Source: an uncultured Collinsella sp. (GTDB taxonomy: Bacteria > Actinomycetota > Coriobacteriia > Coriobacteriales > Coriobacteriaceae). Taken from it: a DNA stretch of 64,000 nucleotides. Position 1 is the first letter of the stretch, and each line of letters begins with the position of its first letter. Location: positions 19,917 to 83,916 of the forward strand of contig CAJLUE010000001.1 in the NCBI GenBank assembly GCA_905209765.1. Reading direction: 5' to 3'. Both the position numbers and the translations under genes were made by a program. The notes below the pieces were generated by a model. That model worked only from the letters and a program-made list of their open reading frames with translations. It did not search any database and was not told the origin of the DNA. Positions 8,670 through 16,941 of this stretch are shown here, in pieces.

Positions 8670-9281
8670 TTAGGCCATACGGATGGCGACGAGACCATTC
8701 TTGGCACCCGGGACAGCGCCCTTGACCAAGATGAGGTTCTGCTCGGCATCGATGCGGACAACGGAAAGGTTCTTGACGGTAACGCGCTCGTTACCCATGT
8801 GACCGGCCATCTTGACGCCCTTGAGGACGCGCGCAGGATAGGCGCACTGACCGATAGAACCGGGGTGACGCTGGAAGTGAGAACCATGCGTCATAGGACC
8901 GCGGCGCTGACCCCAGCGCTTGATGCGACCCTGGAAGCCCTTACCCTTGGAGGTACCGATGACGTCGACCTTCTCGACATCAGCGAAATCAGCGACGGTG
9001 ACGACCTCGCCGACCTTGTGCTCCTCGCCGTTCTCGACGCGGACCTCACGAAGGAAACGGACAGGCTCGACGCCAGCCTTGGCGAAGTGACCAGCCATGG
9101 GCTTGTTCACGTTCTTGGCCTTGATGTCGCCGAAACCGATCTGGACGGCGTCATAGCCGTCGGTTGCCTGAGTTTTAACCTGCGAGACAGCGCAGGGGCC
9201 AGCCTGGATGACCGTGACGGGAACGACGTTGTCGTCCTCGTCCCAAACCTGGGTCATGCCAATCTTGCGGCCGAGAATCAT
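8670..9281 (-). CDS. rplC: 50S ribosomal protein L3
   Basis: L3 (uL3) is an early assembly protein. [13 protein letters not shown] marks the usual start, so I chose the ATG at 9279-9281 (203 residues) over the in-frame TTG three codons upstream. Residues around 130-150 contain [13 protein letters not shown] and [14 protein letters not shown], the conserved loop towards the peptidyl transferase centre. It is the first gene of the transcript, because rpsJ, normally in front of it, lies at 23211-23519 instead. No strong ribosome binding site is visible. Confidence 0.95.
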   Translation of the reverse strand: MILGRKIGMTQVWDEDDNVVPVTVIQAGPCAVSQVKTQATDGYDAVQIGFGDIKAKNVNKPMAGHFAKAGVEPVRFLREVRVENGEEHKVGEVVTVADFADVEKVDVIGTSKGKGFQGRIKRWGQRRGPMTHGSHFQRHPGSIGQCAYPARVLKGVKMAGHMGNERVTVKNLSVVRIDAEQNLILVKGAVPGAKNGLVAIRMA

Positions 9282-9310
9282 GCTGATCAAGATATGATCC
9301 CAACTCTCGC

Positions 9311-9362
9311 GTGGTCTTGGGACAATGCGTACACCACCGAGCGTACGCCCCTAGAGGACCAC
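9311..9362 (-). promoter_or_regulatory. Leader hairpin of the rplC operon
   Basis: GTGGTC (9311-9316) pairs with GACCAC (9357-9362), and inside it GCGTAC-type arms pair (near 9327-9332 and 9341-9346). It lies about 30-80 nt upstream of rplC in a long leader. It is a candidate autoregulatory structure; it does not obviously match the enterobacterial S10 leader. Confidence 0.4.
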
Positions 9363-9473
9363 TACTTACACGACGTGCTCCCCAGTCTTGTATTGCGTCC
9401 GGACTACCTGACAACCCTATTAAGCAGGCATTTTGTCCAGTCAGAATACTCCCCTGGTTACACACAGCTGTTT

Positions 9474-9498
9474 AGTATACACGGCTGCGGGCGTATCC
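9474..9498 (-). promoter_or_regulatory. rplC upstream 19-nt motif with TATACT
   Basis: Minus strand: GGATACGCCCGCAGCCGTG (9480-9498) is followed immediately by TATACT (9474-9479), which could be a -10 box, although no good -35 is seen 17 bp upstream. Near-identical motifs precede rpsL (26751-26769) and rplB (7615-7633). Confidence 0.5.
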
Positions 9499-9557
9499 AT
9501 CGAGATTCATATTTCACTCACATTGTTTACGCAGGTAAAGTGCGTGGAGTCGCCTGG

Positions 9558-9695
9558 GCTTGGCAGAGGGGCGGCGAAATAAATTAAGTTTGCTGCTCGG
9601 GCAGTCCTGCGCAAGACGGAAAGCACATTAAGTGCTTTCCTTTGCGTGCGGAACTCGCGACAAACTTAATTTATTTCGCCGCCCCTCTGCCAAGC
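9558..9695. repeat. Large palindromic element, copy 1 (upstream of rplC)
   Basis: Perfect 35-bp arms (9558-9592 and 9661-9695) enclose a 68-nt interior. The interior carries AGTCCTG, then a stem GGAAAGCAC/GTGCTTTCC with loop ATTAA, then TGCGGAACTCGCGA. The same interior, with quite different outer arms, occurs at 26829-26969 and 40454-40580. It lies between the phosphatase stop and the rplC promoter region. No T-run follows on either strand, so it is not a normal intrinsic terminator. Confidence 0.95.
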
Positions 9696-9739
9696 TCGGG
9701 AGACGACACGTTGATGTCTGCTTAACTCTGCTCGCTCAG

Positions 9740-10366
9740 CTAATTACTTTGTTGGGGGTCCACTATTTGCTGGAGGGTGAACTTGCATTGCATTGGCTCG
9801 CCTTCTGCTTGTGGCTTTGCCTCATCGAAATTGAAGATCATGATGGCGCAGTTGGGGAGTTTTGCTGGGAGCTTGAAGCCCTCTGGGGCTGCAGCTTTGA
9901 TGAATTGGCGGCTGGCACTGCCGTGGCTTACTGCTAGGAGGGTCTCGATATCCTCGGCGCTTATGAGATTGGTGAGGGTGCCTACCATGCGTTCTTGCAG
10001 CGCGCGGCTCCCTTCTCCTCCAAAGGGGACCAAATCCTCGCCGGGATCCCAGACGTCGGTAGGCAATGCGTCGTGGGGACCTTCCTCGAAGGTTCCATAG
10101 CAGCGCTCGATGATGCCTTCGCAGGGCTCGACTGCTGCGTCCGGGCCGAGGAGCTCGTATGCGACGAGCTGAGCTGTGTCCATGGCTCGGCCTAAGGGTG
10201 ATGAGACAACTTTGTCGGGGACGACGCCGTGGGCCTTGAGCCATGCGGCTGCTGTCTGTGCCTGCTGACGACCCAAATCGGTGAGCGGAGAATCGCAACG
10301 ACCTTGGACGAGCTTTTTAACGTTGAACTCTGTCTGACCGTGGCGGAGTAGATATAGACGCTTCAT
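9740..10366 (-). CDS. Histidine phosphatase family protein (phosphoglycerate mutase-like)
   Basis: This is a 208-residue soluble phosphatase of the branch 1 histidine phosphatase superfamily. The phospho-accepting histidine is in LLRHGQTEFN (residues 6-15). SPLGRAMDTA supplies the second arginine, ERCYGTFEE fits the conserved acidic loop, and LAVSHGSASRQF gives the second catalytic histidine. The substrate cannot be told from sequence; relatives include cobalamin-pathway phosphatases and broad phosphatases. The gene precedes rplC but is separated from it by about 450 bp of non-coding DNA. Confidence 0.85.
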   Translation of the reverse strand: MKRLYLLRHGQTEFNVKKLVQGRCDSPLTDLGRQQAQTAAAWLKAHGVVPDKVVSSPLGRAMDTAQLVAYELLGPDAAVEPCEGIIERCYGTFEEGPHDALPTDVWDPGEDLVPFGGEGSRALQERMVGTLTNLISAEDIETLLAVSHGSASRQFIKAAAPEGFKLPAKLPNCAIMIFNFDEAKPQAEGEPMQCKFTLQQIVDPQQSN

Positions 10367-10405
10367 GCTCTCCCCTTCTGTGTACCTAGCTTTACCGGCG
10401 CAGCC

Positions 10406-11560
10406 CTACTCGTGGGTATGGCCTACGTAGTCTTCATCGATCGTGATCTTGGCAATCGACTTGGGGTATTCCGACTCGACCCGTTGTGCCAGCGCGTGTT
10501 TTACGTCTTCGGCACTCATCTGCAGATCCGAGGGGCGCACGCAGTCGAAAATCACATTGGTGTGCGTAGGACCCGGCACACAGCGCAGGTCATGAATCGA
10601 GAGGCGACTATCGATCTCCTGAGCCATTGCGTTAATGCGTGAACGCATGCTCGCCACCTTGGGGTCGTCGGTCACGATGGGGTCGTAATGGAGCGTGACA
10701 ATCATGCCGTCTTCGTTCCTAAACGCCTGCTCGATGTTATCGAGCGTGTCGTGACTTTCCATCGGGCTGGCTTCGGCCGCCATCTCGGCGTGAGCGCTTG
10801 CGAACTTCCTGCCCGGGCCATAGTCGTGAACCATCAGATCGTGAACGCCCAAAACGCCGGGATAGCTCATGATCTTGTCTCGAATGTGCTTGACCAGCTT
10901 AGGATCGGGCGTCTGCCCCAAAAGCGGGCTCACCGTATCCTGGATGAGTTCAAAGCCGCTCCAGCCAATATAGGCACCAACGGCAAGGCCGACCCAAGCG
11001 TCAAGGTTGATGCCCGTCACCTGCGAAACAATTGCGCACGCCAGTACGGCGCCCGTGGCAAGAACATCGTTCTTGGAATCCTGCGCGGTCGCATGCAGCG
11101 TCTCGGACTCAATGCGATCGCCGAGCTTTTGGTTGAGGGCCGCCATCCACAGCTTTACAACCATCGAAAGCACGAGAACTGCCACCAGGGCAAGCGAGAA
11201 CTCGACAGGTTCGGGGTGAATGACGCGCTCAACCGAGGACTTCACCAGCTCAACGCCAATCAGCAGCACGAGCGCCGCCACGACCAATCCCGAGAGATAC
11301 TCGTAGCGACCGTGGCCGTAAGGATGCTCGGGGTCGGCCGGCTTGCTCGCCAGCTTAAAGCCCAGCACGCTCACGATATTCGAACTGGCATCGGACAGGT
11401 TGTTCATGGCATCCGCCACGATCGAAACCGATCCCGAAACCACACCGATTGCGCCCTTCGCAGCACAAAGCGCAACATTGGCGACAATACACACCATGCC
11501 CGCTAACGTGCCCACACGCGCACGATCGCCCTGTACGCGCCTAACAATCCACTCGACCAT
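10406..11560 (-). CDS. Cation diffusion facilitator family transporter
   Basis: This is a 384-residue membrane protein that should export a divalent metal (Zn, Mn, Fe or Cd) in exchange for protons. The first 210 residues hold about six membrane spans, with SVSIVADAMNNLSDASSN in TM2, HPYGHGRYEYLSGLV after it and SKNDVLATGAVLAC in TM5. A C-terminal cytoplasmic ferredoxin-like domain carries VHDLMVHDYGPG and SAHAEM, and the protein is longer than minimal CDFs by about 80 residues. It stands alone, with its own candidate promoter and 39 bp to the phosphatase gene. Confidence 0.9.
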   Translation of the reverse strand: MVEWIVRRVQGDRARVGTLAGMVCIVANVALCAAKGAIGVVSGSVSIVADAMNNLSDASSNIVSVLGFKLASKPADPEHPYGHGRYEYLSGLVVAALVLLIGVELVKSSVERVIHPEPVEFSLALVAVLVLSMVVKLWMAALNQKLGDRIESETLHATAQDSKNDVLATGAVLACAIVSQVTGINLDAWVGLAVGAYIGWSGFELIQDTVSPLLGQTPDPKLVKHIRDKIMSYPGVLGVHDLMVHDYGPGRKFASAHAEMAAEASPMESHDTLDNIEQAFRNEDGMIVTLHYDPIVTDDPKVASMRSRINAMAQEIDSRLSIHDLRCVPGPTHTNVIFDCVRPSDLQMSAEDVKHALAQRVESEYPKSIAKITIDEDYVGHTHE

Positions 11561-11607
11561 CTATATCCGCCCCCACGGTACTACCTATATATCTATTGCT
11601 CAAACGG

Positions 11608-11636
11608 ATTGTAGTGTAGCCACTTTGTCCTCAAGA
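11608..11636 (-). promoter_or_regulatory. Candidate promoter of the cation efflux gene
   Basis: Minus strand TCTTGA, 17-bp spacer, TACAAT, about 48 bp upstream of the ATG at 11560. The -10 box is good and the -35 is weak. Confidence 0.4.
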
Positions 11637-11671
11637 TACAAAAGGCCGCAGCCCACACGAGCCACGGCCTT
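11637..11671 (-). terminator. Intrinsic terminator after the PTS EIIC gene
   Basis: AAGGCCG (11642-11648) pairs with CGGCCTT (11665-11671); on the minus strand TTTTGT follows. It lies about 39 bp after the EIIC stop. Confidence 0.7.
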
Positions 11672-11709
11672 GGAACACAACAAAGGGATCGTCCTTTTGT
11701 CGCACAGGT

Positions 11710-12924
11710 TTATGCGCTTACTTCAGCAGCGCTCGCCACTGTTTCGGGCGAATCGGCTCCGTCCCCCGTCGCCTGTCCCTTCGTCGGCACCACGCCAAAG
11801 CAGTAGCTCAGCGCCGCAGACGCCGCAAATGCTGTGCCGCCGGCAACGCAGCACCACAGCAGGTTCGAGATGCCGCCCGTGGCAAAGCCAATGACCATGA
11901 GGACATTCGTCATGCCGATGGTATAGGCCGTAACGTGGCCCACGGCCGCAACAAGGCCTCCGACGGCGCCGCCAATGGCCATGCACGTCAGGCACCTGCC
12001 ATATTTAAAGCCGCAACCGTACAGCGCCGGCTCGCTTACGCCGCCAAGCACGCCCGAGATCGAATAACCCAGCATGAGCGCCTTCTCGTCCTTATCCGCA
12101 ACGCGAAGCGACGCGCCAAAGGGCATGCCCCAAACCGCGAACGTTGCCATCGTCGCGGCGATCAGGATGCACGAATCCGTTCCCACACTCATAAACTGTG
12201 CATAGGCGAGCGATAGGACAACGTTGCTGACGCCCGCGATCTTAAGGAACTCCCAGCCCGCGGCAAGCCCCATGAGCGTGAGCAGCGACACGATGCCACC
12301 GGAATTGCCAAGCATAAACATAAGCTGGCCCAACAGCATGCCCAGATAGCTGCCCGCCGGTGCCGTGATACACAGCGAAACCGGAACCATGACAAACATG
12401 GTCGCAAACGGAACAAACGAAAACGCCACGGCCTTAGGGATAACGCGCTGAAAGAAACACTCCACTCGCCATAGCACGGGCACCGAAATGAGAACCGGAA
12501 TAACAGTCGTCGTGTAATCGTTGACCGGCGCGGGAAGCAGGCCATACACGGAAGTCATCGATGCCTCCGTCGTCGATGCGGCATCGACGAGCTTAAGCAG
12601 ATCGGGCGCAATCAATACGCCGCCCAGCATCATGCCCAGCTGCTCCGAGCAACCGAGCTGGCGAGCGGCCGCCCAACCAAGATAAACGGGCAAAAAGTAG
12701 TAGCCGGCGTTATAGAGCCAACTGTAGAACAGGCGATAGATTTCGGAATCGGCAGGCCACAGGCCCAGCATGCCTTCACCCATAATGACGGCGACGGTGC
12801 GGAACAACGCCGCGCAGACAATAAACGGCAGCGCCGACATCATGCTTTTGGACAGATAGTCCACCACGGCCATGGCGTTTGATGAGACCGTCGTTGTAAA
12901 CGAGGTGTTAGAAACTTGTGACAC
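11710..12924 (-). CDS. PTS EIIC domain protein, glucose/beta-glucoside superfamily (no EIIB)
   Basis: This membrane permease component of a sugar phosphotransferase system has about ten hydrophobic segments. FLPVYLGWAAARQLGCSEQLGMMLGGVLIAP (residues about 85-115) is typical of beta-glucoside-type EIIC, and GGVSEPALYGCGFKYG matches the substrate-loop region. The protein stops after the EIIC domain, so EIIB must come from another gene. I chose the GTG at 12922-12924, preceded by AAAGGG; an ATG at 12948 lies inside a hairpin repeat and would add eight residues. It follows accDA closely but has no link to fatty acid synthesis. The sugar is unknown. Confidence 0.82.
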   Translation of the reverse strand: MSQVSNTSFTTTVSSNAMAVVDYLSKSMMSALPFIVCAALFRTVAVIMGEGMLGLWPADSEIYRLFYSWLYNAGYYFLPVYLGWAAARQLGCSEQLGMMLGGVLIAPDLLKLVDAASTTEASMTSVYGLLPAPVNDYTTTVIPVLISVPVLWRVECFFQRVIPKAVAFSFVPFATMFVMVPVSLCITAPAGSYLGMLLGQLMFMLGNSGGIVSLLTLMGLAAGWEFLKIAGVSNVVLSLAYAQFMSVGTDSCILIAATMATFAVWGMPFGASLRVADKDEKALMLGYSISGVLGGVSEPALYGCGFKYGRCLTCMAIGGAVGGLVAAVGHVTAYTIGMTNVLMVIGFATGGISNLLWCCVAGGTAFAASAALSYCFGVVPTKGQATGDGADSPETVASAAEVSA

Positions 12925-12940
12925 AGGAACCCTTTCCCAA

Positions 12941-12969
12941 TGTGACATGCGGACTGTCCCTTTGTCACA
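12941..12969. repeat. GGGACAG-loop hairpin at the accDA stop
   Basis: TGTGAC (12941-12946) pairs with GTCACA (12964-12969) around a loop holding GGGACAG on the minus strand. It overlaps the TGA stop of accDA, like other members of this family that begin at stop codons. Confidence 0.75.
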
Positions 12970-14689
12970 TCGTGCGATACCGACCGATTGCGCGGTACTT
13001 TTCGTAGCGGAGGTTTGTGAGGGTCGCGTCGTCGAGCCGCCCAAGCGTATCGAAGGCATCAAATGCCGAGGACATGACGGCACCGGCAATCTCCTCATGC
13101 GACAGGCCCCTATCATCAACAATGCCGTCGATGATGCCGAGCGCCAACAGATCGGGGGCCGTGAGCTTAAGCGCCTCGGCGGCCTCATTCGCGCGCTCGG
13201 TATCCTTCCATAGAATCGACGCACAGGCCTCGGGGCTCACGACCGAATAGGCCGAGCTCGAGAGCATCAGGATGCGGTCGGCCACGGACAGCGCCAGCGC
13301 GCCACCAGAGCCGCCCTCGCCTGTCATCACCGAGACAATCGGCGTCTTAAGGCCGCTCATCTCCATGAGATTCTGGGCGATGGCCTCGCCCTGACCGCGT
13401 TCCTCGGCACCGATGCCGCAAAACGCGCCCGAAGTATCGACCAGGCACAGAACCGGCCGACCAAACTTTTCGGCTTGGCGCATAAGGCGACGCGCTTTAC
13501 GGTAGCCCTCGGGATGTGCCATGCCAAAGTTGCGGCGCATACGCTCTTTGGTCGTGGTGCCGCGCTCGATGGCGATGACCGTTACGGGGCGTCCGTCTTT
13601 CCAGCCAATGCCAGCCACCACAGCGGCGTCGTCGCCAAAGTAACGGTCGCCGTGCAGCTCCACAAATCCATCCAGGCCCAGCGAGATCATCTCACCCGCC
13701 GTGGCGCGATCTGCCGAGCGGGTCTGCTTGACAATCTCGAGCGCGGTTTTTGGTGCCGGCGAGCGCTTAAACAAGTGTCCCAGCTTTTTGCCGCGGCGAC
13801 CCGCATGCACAATCTCATGCGGTGCCCCCAGGCCGGGCGCATGCCCTTCGTGCAGCGCCAACAGCTCGCCTACCGTGAGCGCAATCTCGCCACGCGGAAC
13901 AACGGCATCGCAAAAGCCGTGCTCCAGCAAAAACTCGGAGCGCTGGAATCCCTTGGGCAGACGCTTGTGCATGTTCTGCTCGATCACGCGCGGGCCGGCA
14001 AATGCCGTCAGGGCATCGGGCTCGGCCAGGATAATGTCACCCTCCATGGCAAAGCTCGCGGTTACACCTCCGGTCGTGGGGTCGGTGAGCACCGTGATAT
14101 ACAGGCCGCCCGCCTCGCTGTGGCACCTAACCGCCGCAGAAATCTTGGCCATCTGCATAAGCGAGGTCACGCCCTCTTGCATGCGCGCACCGCCCGAAAC
14201 GGTAAAGCCGACAACTGGCAATCCCAGCTCGGTCGCACGCTCAAATGCGCGACAGATCTTCTCGCCCACCACGGAGCCCATCGAGCCCATCATAAAGTTA
14301 GCGTCCATAAAGAAGAGCGCGGTATCGCAACCGCAGATTTTGCCCCTGCCGCACACAACGGCATCGCGCTCGCCCGAACGCTCGCTCACGCTCTTGAGCT
14401 TATCGGCATAGCCGGGAAACGAGAGGAAGTCCTCCGACGCCAGATTGGCATCCCATTCCTTAAACGTGCCCTCGTCGACCGTCATGCGCATGCGCGTGCG
14501 ACCGCTCACGCGAAAGTGTTTGCCGCAACGAGGGCAGACCTCGAGGTTGTCGTGCAGGCGTGCCTCATCGATCACGCGGCGGCACTCCGGGCACTTGATA
14601 AACACGTGGCGCGCGGGAAACTCGGCGCACGACTCGGTCATCGGCCCCTCGAGGACGTTGACCGTCTTCGCTTTTCTATTCATCAGCAT
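12965..14689 (-). CDS. accDA: Acetyl-CoA carboxylase carboxyltransferase, fused beta and alpha subunits
   Basis: The enzyme moves the carboxyl group from carboxybiotin on AccB to acetyl-CoA, making malonyl-CoA. Residues about 25-280 are AccD, beginning with a zinc ribbon (C33, C36, C52, C55). Residues about 310-574 are AccA, with FVELHGDRYFGDDAAV and GEGGSGGALALSVAD. In many bacteria these are two proteins; here one 574-residue chain carries both, with a linker around residues 285-315. Two in-frame ATGs (14689, 14683) are possible. The start overlaps the accC stop by about 14 bp, so translation is probably coupled. Confidence 0.95.
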   Translation of the reverse strand: MLMNRKAKTVNVLEGPMTESCAEFPARHVFIKCPECRRVIDEARLHDNLEVCPRCGKHFRVSGRTRMRMTVDEGTFKEWDANLASEDFLSFPGYADKLKSVSERSGERDAVVCGRGKICGCDTALFFMDANFMMGSMGSVVGEKICRAFERATELGLPVVGFTVSGGARMQEGVTSLMQMAKISAAVRCHSEAGGLYITVLTDPTTGGVTASFAMEGDIILAEPDALTAFAGPRVIEQNMHKRLPKGFQRSEFLLEHGFCDAVVPRGEIALTVGELLALHEGHAPGLGAPHEIVHAGRRGKKLGHLFKRSPAPKTALEIVKQTRSADRATAGEMISLGLDGFVELHGDRYFGDDAAVVAGIGWKDGRPVTVIAIERGTTTKERMRRNFGMAHPEGYRKARRLMRQAEKFGRPVLCLVDTSGAFCGIGAEERGQGEAIAQNLMEMSGLKTPIVSVMTGEGGSGGALALSVADRILMLSSSAYSVVSPEACASILWKDTERANEAAEALKLTAPDLLALGIIDGIVDDRGLSHEEIAGAVMSSAFDAFDTLGRLDDATLTNLRYEKYRAIGRYRTM

Positions 14690-16019
14690 AGAGATGCCCC
14701 ATCAGATCGGTGTGATACATGCCCGACAAGAACTCGTCGTTTGCCAGCACGTCGAGCTGAAGCTCGCTGTTTTCGCTCACGCCCTCAATCACGAGCTCGC
14801 CCAAGGCCGAGCGCATCTTGCGAATGGCACCGTCACGCGTGGGCGCGCACACGATGAGCTTGCCGAGCATGGAGTCGTAGTACGGCGGAACGGCGGCCCC
14901 GGTAAACATGGCGGAATCCCAGCGCACGCGCGGACCACCCGGCACACGCAACGCAGTGACCGTTCCGCATGACGGCAGAAAGTCCGGCGTTTCGGCATTG
15001 ATGCGGCACTCCATGGCGTGGTTGCGAACCGGCATGTCCTCCTGCTCAAAGGGCAAAGGCTGGCCGGCTGCCACGCGCAACTGCCACTTGACCAGGTCGG
15101 TATCGGTCACAAACTCCGTAACCGGATGCTCCACCTGCAAGCGCGTGTTCATTTCCATAAAGTAGAAATTGCCATCGTCCGAATACAGGAACTCGATGGT
15201 ACCGGCTCCTTCGTAGCCAACGGCACGAGCCAGGTCACGCGCCGCCTTGTGCATACGGGCACGAATATCGTCGTGTCCGTCGAGGCACGGCGCGGGGCTC
15301 TCCTCGATCAGCTTTTGGTTGCGACGTTGCACCGAGCACTCGCGCTCGCCGAGCGAAAACACATGGCCCTGCTTATCGGCCATAATCTGCACCTCAACGT
15401 GGTGCGCCGGCGCGACAAACTTCTCCATGTAGCACTCGCCGTCGCCAAAAACGGCCTCGCCCTCGGCACGCGCCTCGATGAACGCCTTTGCCGCATCTTC
15501 CACGCGCTCGACCTTGCGAATGCCGCGACCGCCGCCACCTGCACGCGCCTTGATGAGCACGGGACAGCCAATGCGCTCGGCCTCGACCGTTGCCTCCTCG
15601 GGACTTTTGAGCAAATCGCAACCCGGCACGATGGGCACGCCCGCCGCGGCAGCCGTTCGACGTGCGGCGTCCTTGTCGCCCATGCTGTCGATCACCTCGG
15701 CCGAAGGACCGACGAACGCCAGGCCATACTTGTCGCAGTCGCGCACGAAGCTCGCCTTCTCGGAAAAGAAGCCATAGCCGGGATGAATTGCCTTAGCCCC
15801 CGACTTCACGGCACAGGTGAGCACAGCATCGTCGTTGAGGTAGCTCTCGGCAAGACGCGGGCCGCCGATGCAATATGCCTCGTCGACAAGCTGCACGTGC
15901 AGCGCGTCCGCATCGGCCGTGGAGTAGACGGCGACGGTCTTGATGCCCATATCGCGGCACGCGCGGATAACACGGACCGCGACTTCGCCGCGGTTGGCGA
16001 TGAGCACTTTGTCGAACAT
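14676..16019 (-). CDS. accC: Acetyl-CoA carboxylase, biotin carboxylase subunit
   Basis: AccC carboxylates the biotin of AccB using ATP and bicarbonate. The open frame runs further upstream, but MFDKVLIANRGEVAVRVIRA and an AAGGAAGG box set the ATG at 16017-16019 (447 residues, the normal length). The ATP-grasp glycine loop is KARAGGGGRGIRKV, and the metal and biotin site includes FMEMNTRLQVEHPVTE. The gene lies 10 bp after fabZ and overlaps accDA. Confidence 0.97.
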   Translation of the reverse strand: MFDKVLIANRGEVAVRVIRACRDMGIKTVAVYSTADADALHVQLVDEAYCIGGPRLAESYLNDDAVLTCAVKSGAKAIHPGYGFFSEKASFVRDCDKYGLAFVGPSAEVIDSMGDKDAARRTAAAAGVPIVPGCDLLKSPEEATVEAERIGCPVLIKARAGGGGRGIRKVERVEDAAKAFIEARAEGEAVFGDGECYMEKFVAPAHHVEVQIMADKQGHVFSLGERECSVQRRNQKLIEESPAPCLDGHDDIRARMHKAARDLARAVGYEGAGTIEFLYSDDGNFYFMEMNTRLQVEHPVTEFVTDTDLVKWQLRVAAGQPLPFEQEDMPVRNHAMECRINAETPDFLPSCGTVTALRVPGGPRVRWDSAMFTGAAVPPYYDSMLGKLIVCAPTRDGAIRKMRSALGELVIEGVSENSELQLDVLANDEFLSGMYHTDLMGHLYADE

Positions 16020-16029
16020 GAAGCCTTCC

Positions 16030-16452
16030 TTAACTTTCGTGCATGAGTGCAAAAGACATATCGGCGCGGCAGCAAACCTCACCGTTGACGCTCGCAGTAC
16101 CCGTCGCAAAGCGGAACGGCCCGCGCGCACGCGTGATGGAGCACACCAGATCCACCGTGTCGCCCGGGCGCACCGGACGCTTAAAGCGCACCTTGTCCAG
16201 ACTCGTGTAGAACGGCGTCGCGCCGCGCGCCTCCTCATCGCCCATCAGCAGCACGCAGCAGTTCTGGGCGAGCATCTCGCACTGGATCACGCCGGGGACG
16301 ACCGGGCTTCCCGGAAAATGCCCCTGCAAAAAGTACTCGTCGCCCGTAATCGTGATCTTGCCGTGGGCCTCGTCGCCCACTAGCTCGGCTTCGTCGAGCA
16401 AAAGCATCGGCTCACGATGCGGCAACAGCTTCTTGAGCTCTTCTTTGTTCAT
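16030..16452 (-). CDS. fabZ: 3-hydroxyacyl-ACP dehydratase
   Basis: FabZ removes water from 3-hydroxyacyl-ACP to give trans-2-enoyl-ACP. The hot-dog fold has LPHREPMLLLDE at the start and the catalytic His in GHFPGSPVVPGV; the catalytic Glu is in IQCEMLAQ. I prefer the ATG at 16450-16452 (140 residues), which has an AGGTGA box 5 nt upstream, over a GTG placed directly on the accB stop. No FabA-like isomerase signature is evident, so unsaturated fatty acid synthesis would need another gene. Confidence 0.94.
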   Translation of the reverse strand: MNKEELKKLLPHREPMLLLDEAELVGDEAHGKITITGDEYFLQGHFPGSPVVPGVIQCEMLAQNCCVLLMGDEEARGATPFYTSLDKVRFKRPVRPGDTVDLVCSITRARGPFRFATGTASVNGEVCCRADMSFALMHES

Positions 16453-16461
16453 GGATATCAC

Positions 16462-16938
16462 CTATCCGATCCTCATGAGGCAGCTGCCAAACTCCACGAG
16501 GTCGCCGTCGGCCACGCAGATCTCGAGCACCTCGCCGTCTGCCTCGGCCGTCACCTCGTTGAGAACCTTCATGGCCTCGATGATGCAGAGGGTCTCACCG
16601 GCCTTGACCTTGGAGCCTACGTGCACAAACGGCTCGTCGCCCGGCGCCGGGGCAGCATAGAAAACGCCGACCATGGGAGCGGTCACCTCGGTGCCCTTGG
16701 GCTCCGGTGCGGCGACAGGCGCCTGCGCGGCGGGCTCCGGTGCGGCAGCAGGCATGGCGACAGGAGCCACCGCCGGAGCAGTCACGGCACCCGGCATAGG
16801 CATGGGCACGGCAACCGGCTGTGCGGCGCTCGCGCGCTCGAGCTCGACCGCGGTGCCATCGGGCTCCTCAACGCGCACGCGCGTGAGGCCGCGGTCCTCC
16901 ATAACATCGGCTATCTCGGCAAGTCTTTTGGAATCCAT
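16462..16938 (-). CDS. accB: Biotin carboxyl carrier protein of acetyl-CoA carboxylase
   Basis: AccB carries the biotin that moves carboxyl groups between AccC and AccDA. The 158-residue protein has an N-terminal domain (residues 1-35), an Ala/Pro-rich linker (about 38-85) and a C-terminal biotinyl domain with the acceptor Lys in IIEAMKVLNEV. BirA, encoded divergently at 22319, should attach the biotin. The gene lies 3 bp after fabF. Confidence 0.96.
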   Translation of the reverse strand: MDSKRLAEIADVMEDRGLTRVRVEEPDGTAVELERASAAQPVAVPMPMPGAVTAPAVAPVAMPAAAPEPAAQAPVAAPEPKGTEVTAPMVGVFYAAPAPGDEPFVHVGSKVKAGETLCIIEAMKVLNEVTAEADGEVLEICVADGDLVEFGSCLMRIG

Positions 16939-16941
16939 GCT

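Noticed and set aside
9558..9695. Insertion sequence or MITE, considered for the large palindromes.
   Set aside because: The outer arms differ between copies while the interior is conserved, the reverse of terminal inverted repeats, and no transposase or target duplication was seen.
9558..9695. Ordinary intrinsic terminator, considered for the large palindromes.
   Set aside because: None of the three is followed by a T-run on either strand, and the arms are far longer than needed.
12925..13224. Longer N-terminus for the PTS EIIC gene.
   Set aside because: The upstream part overlaps accDA in another frame and reads as Arg/Pro/Ser-rich shadow; the EIIC family start is near 12924.
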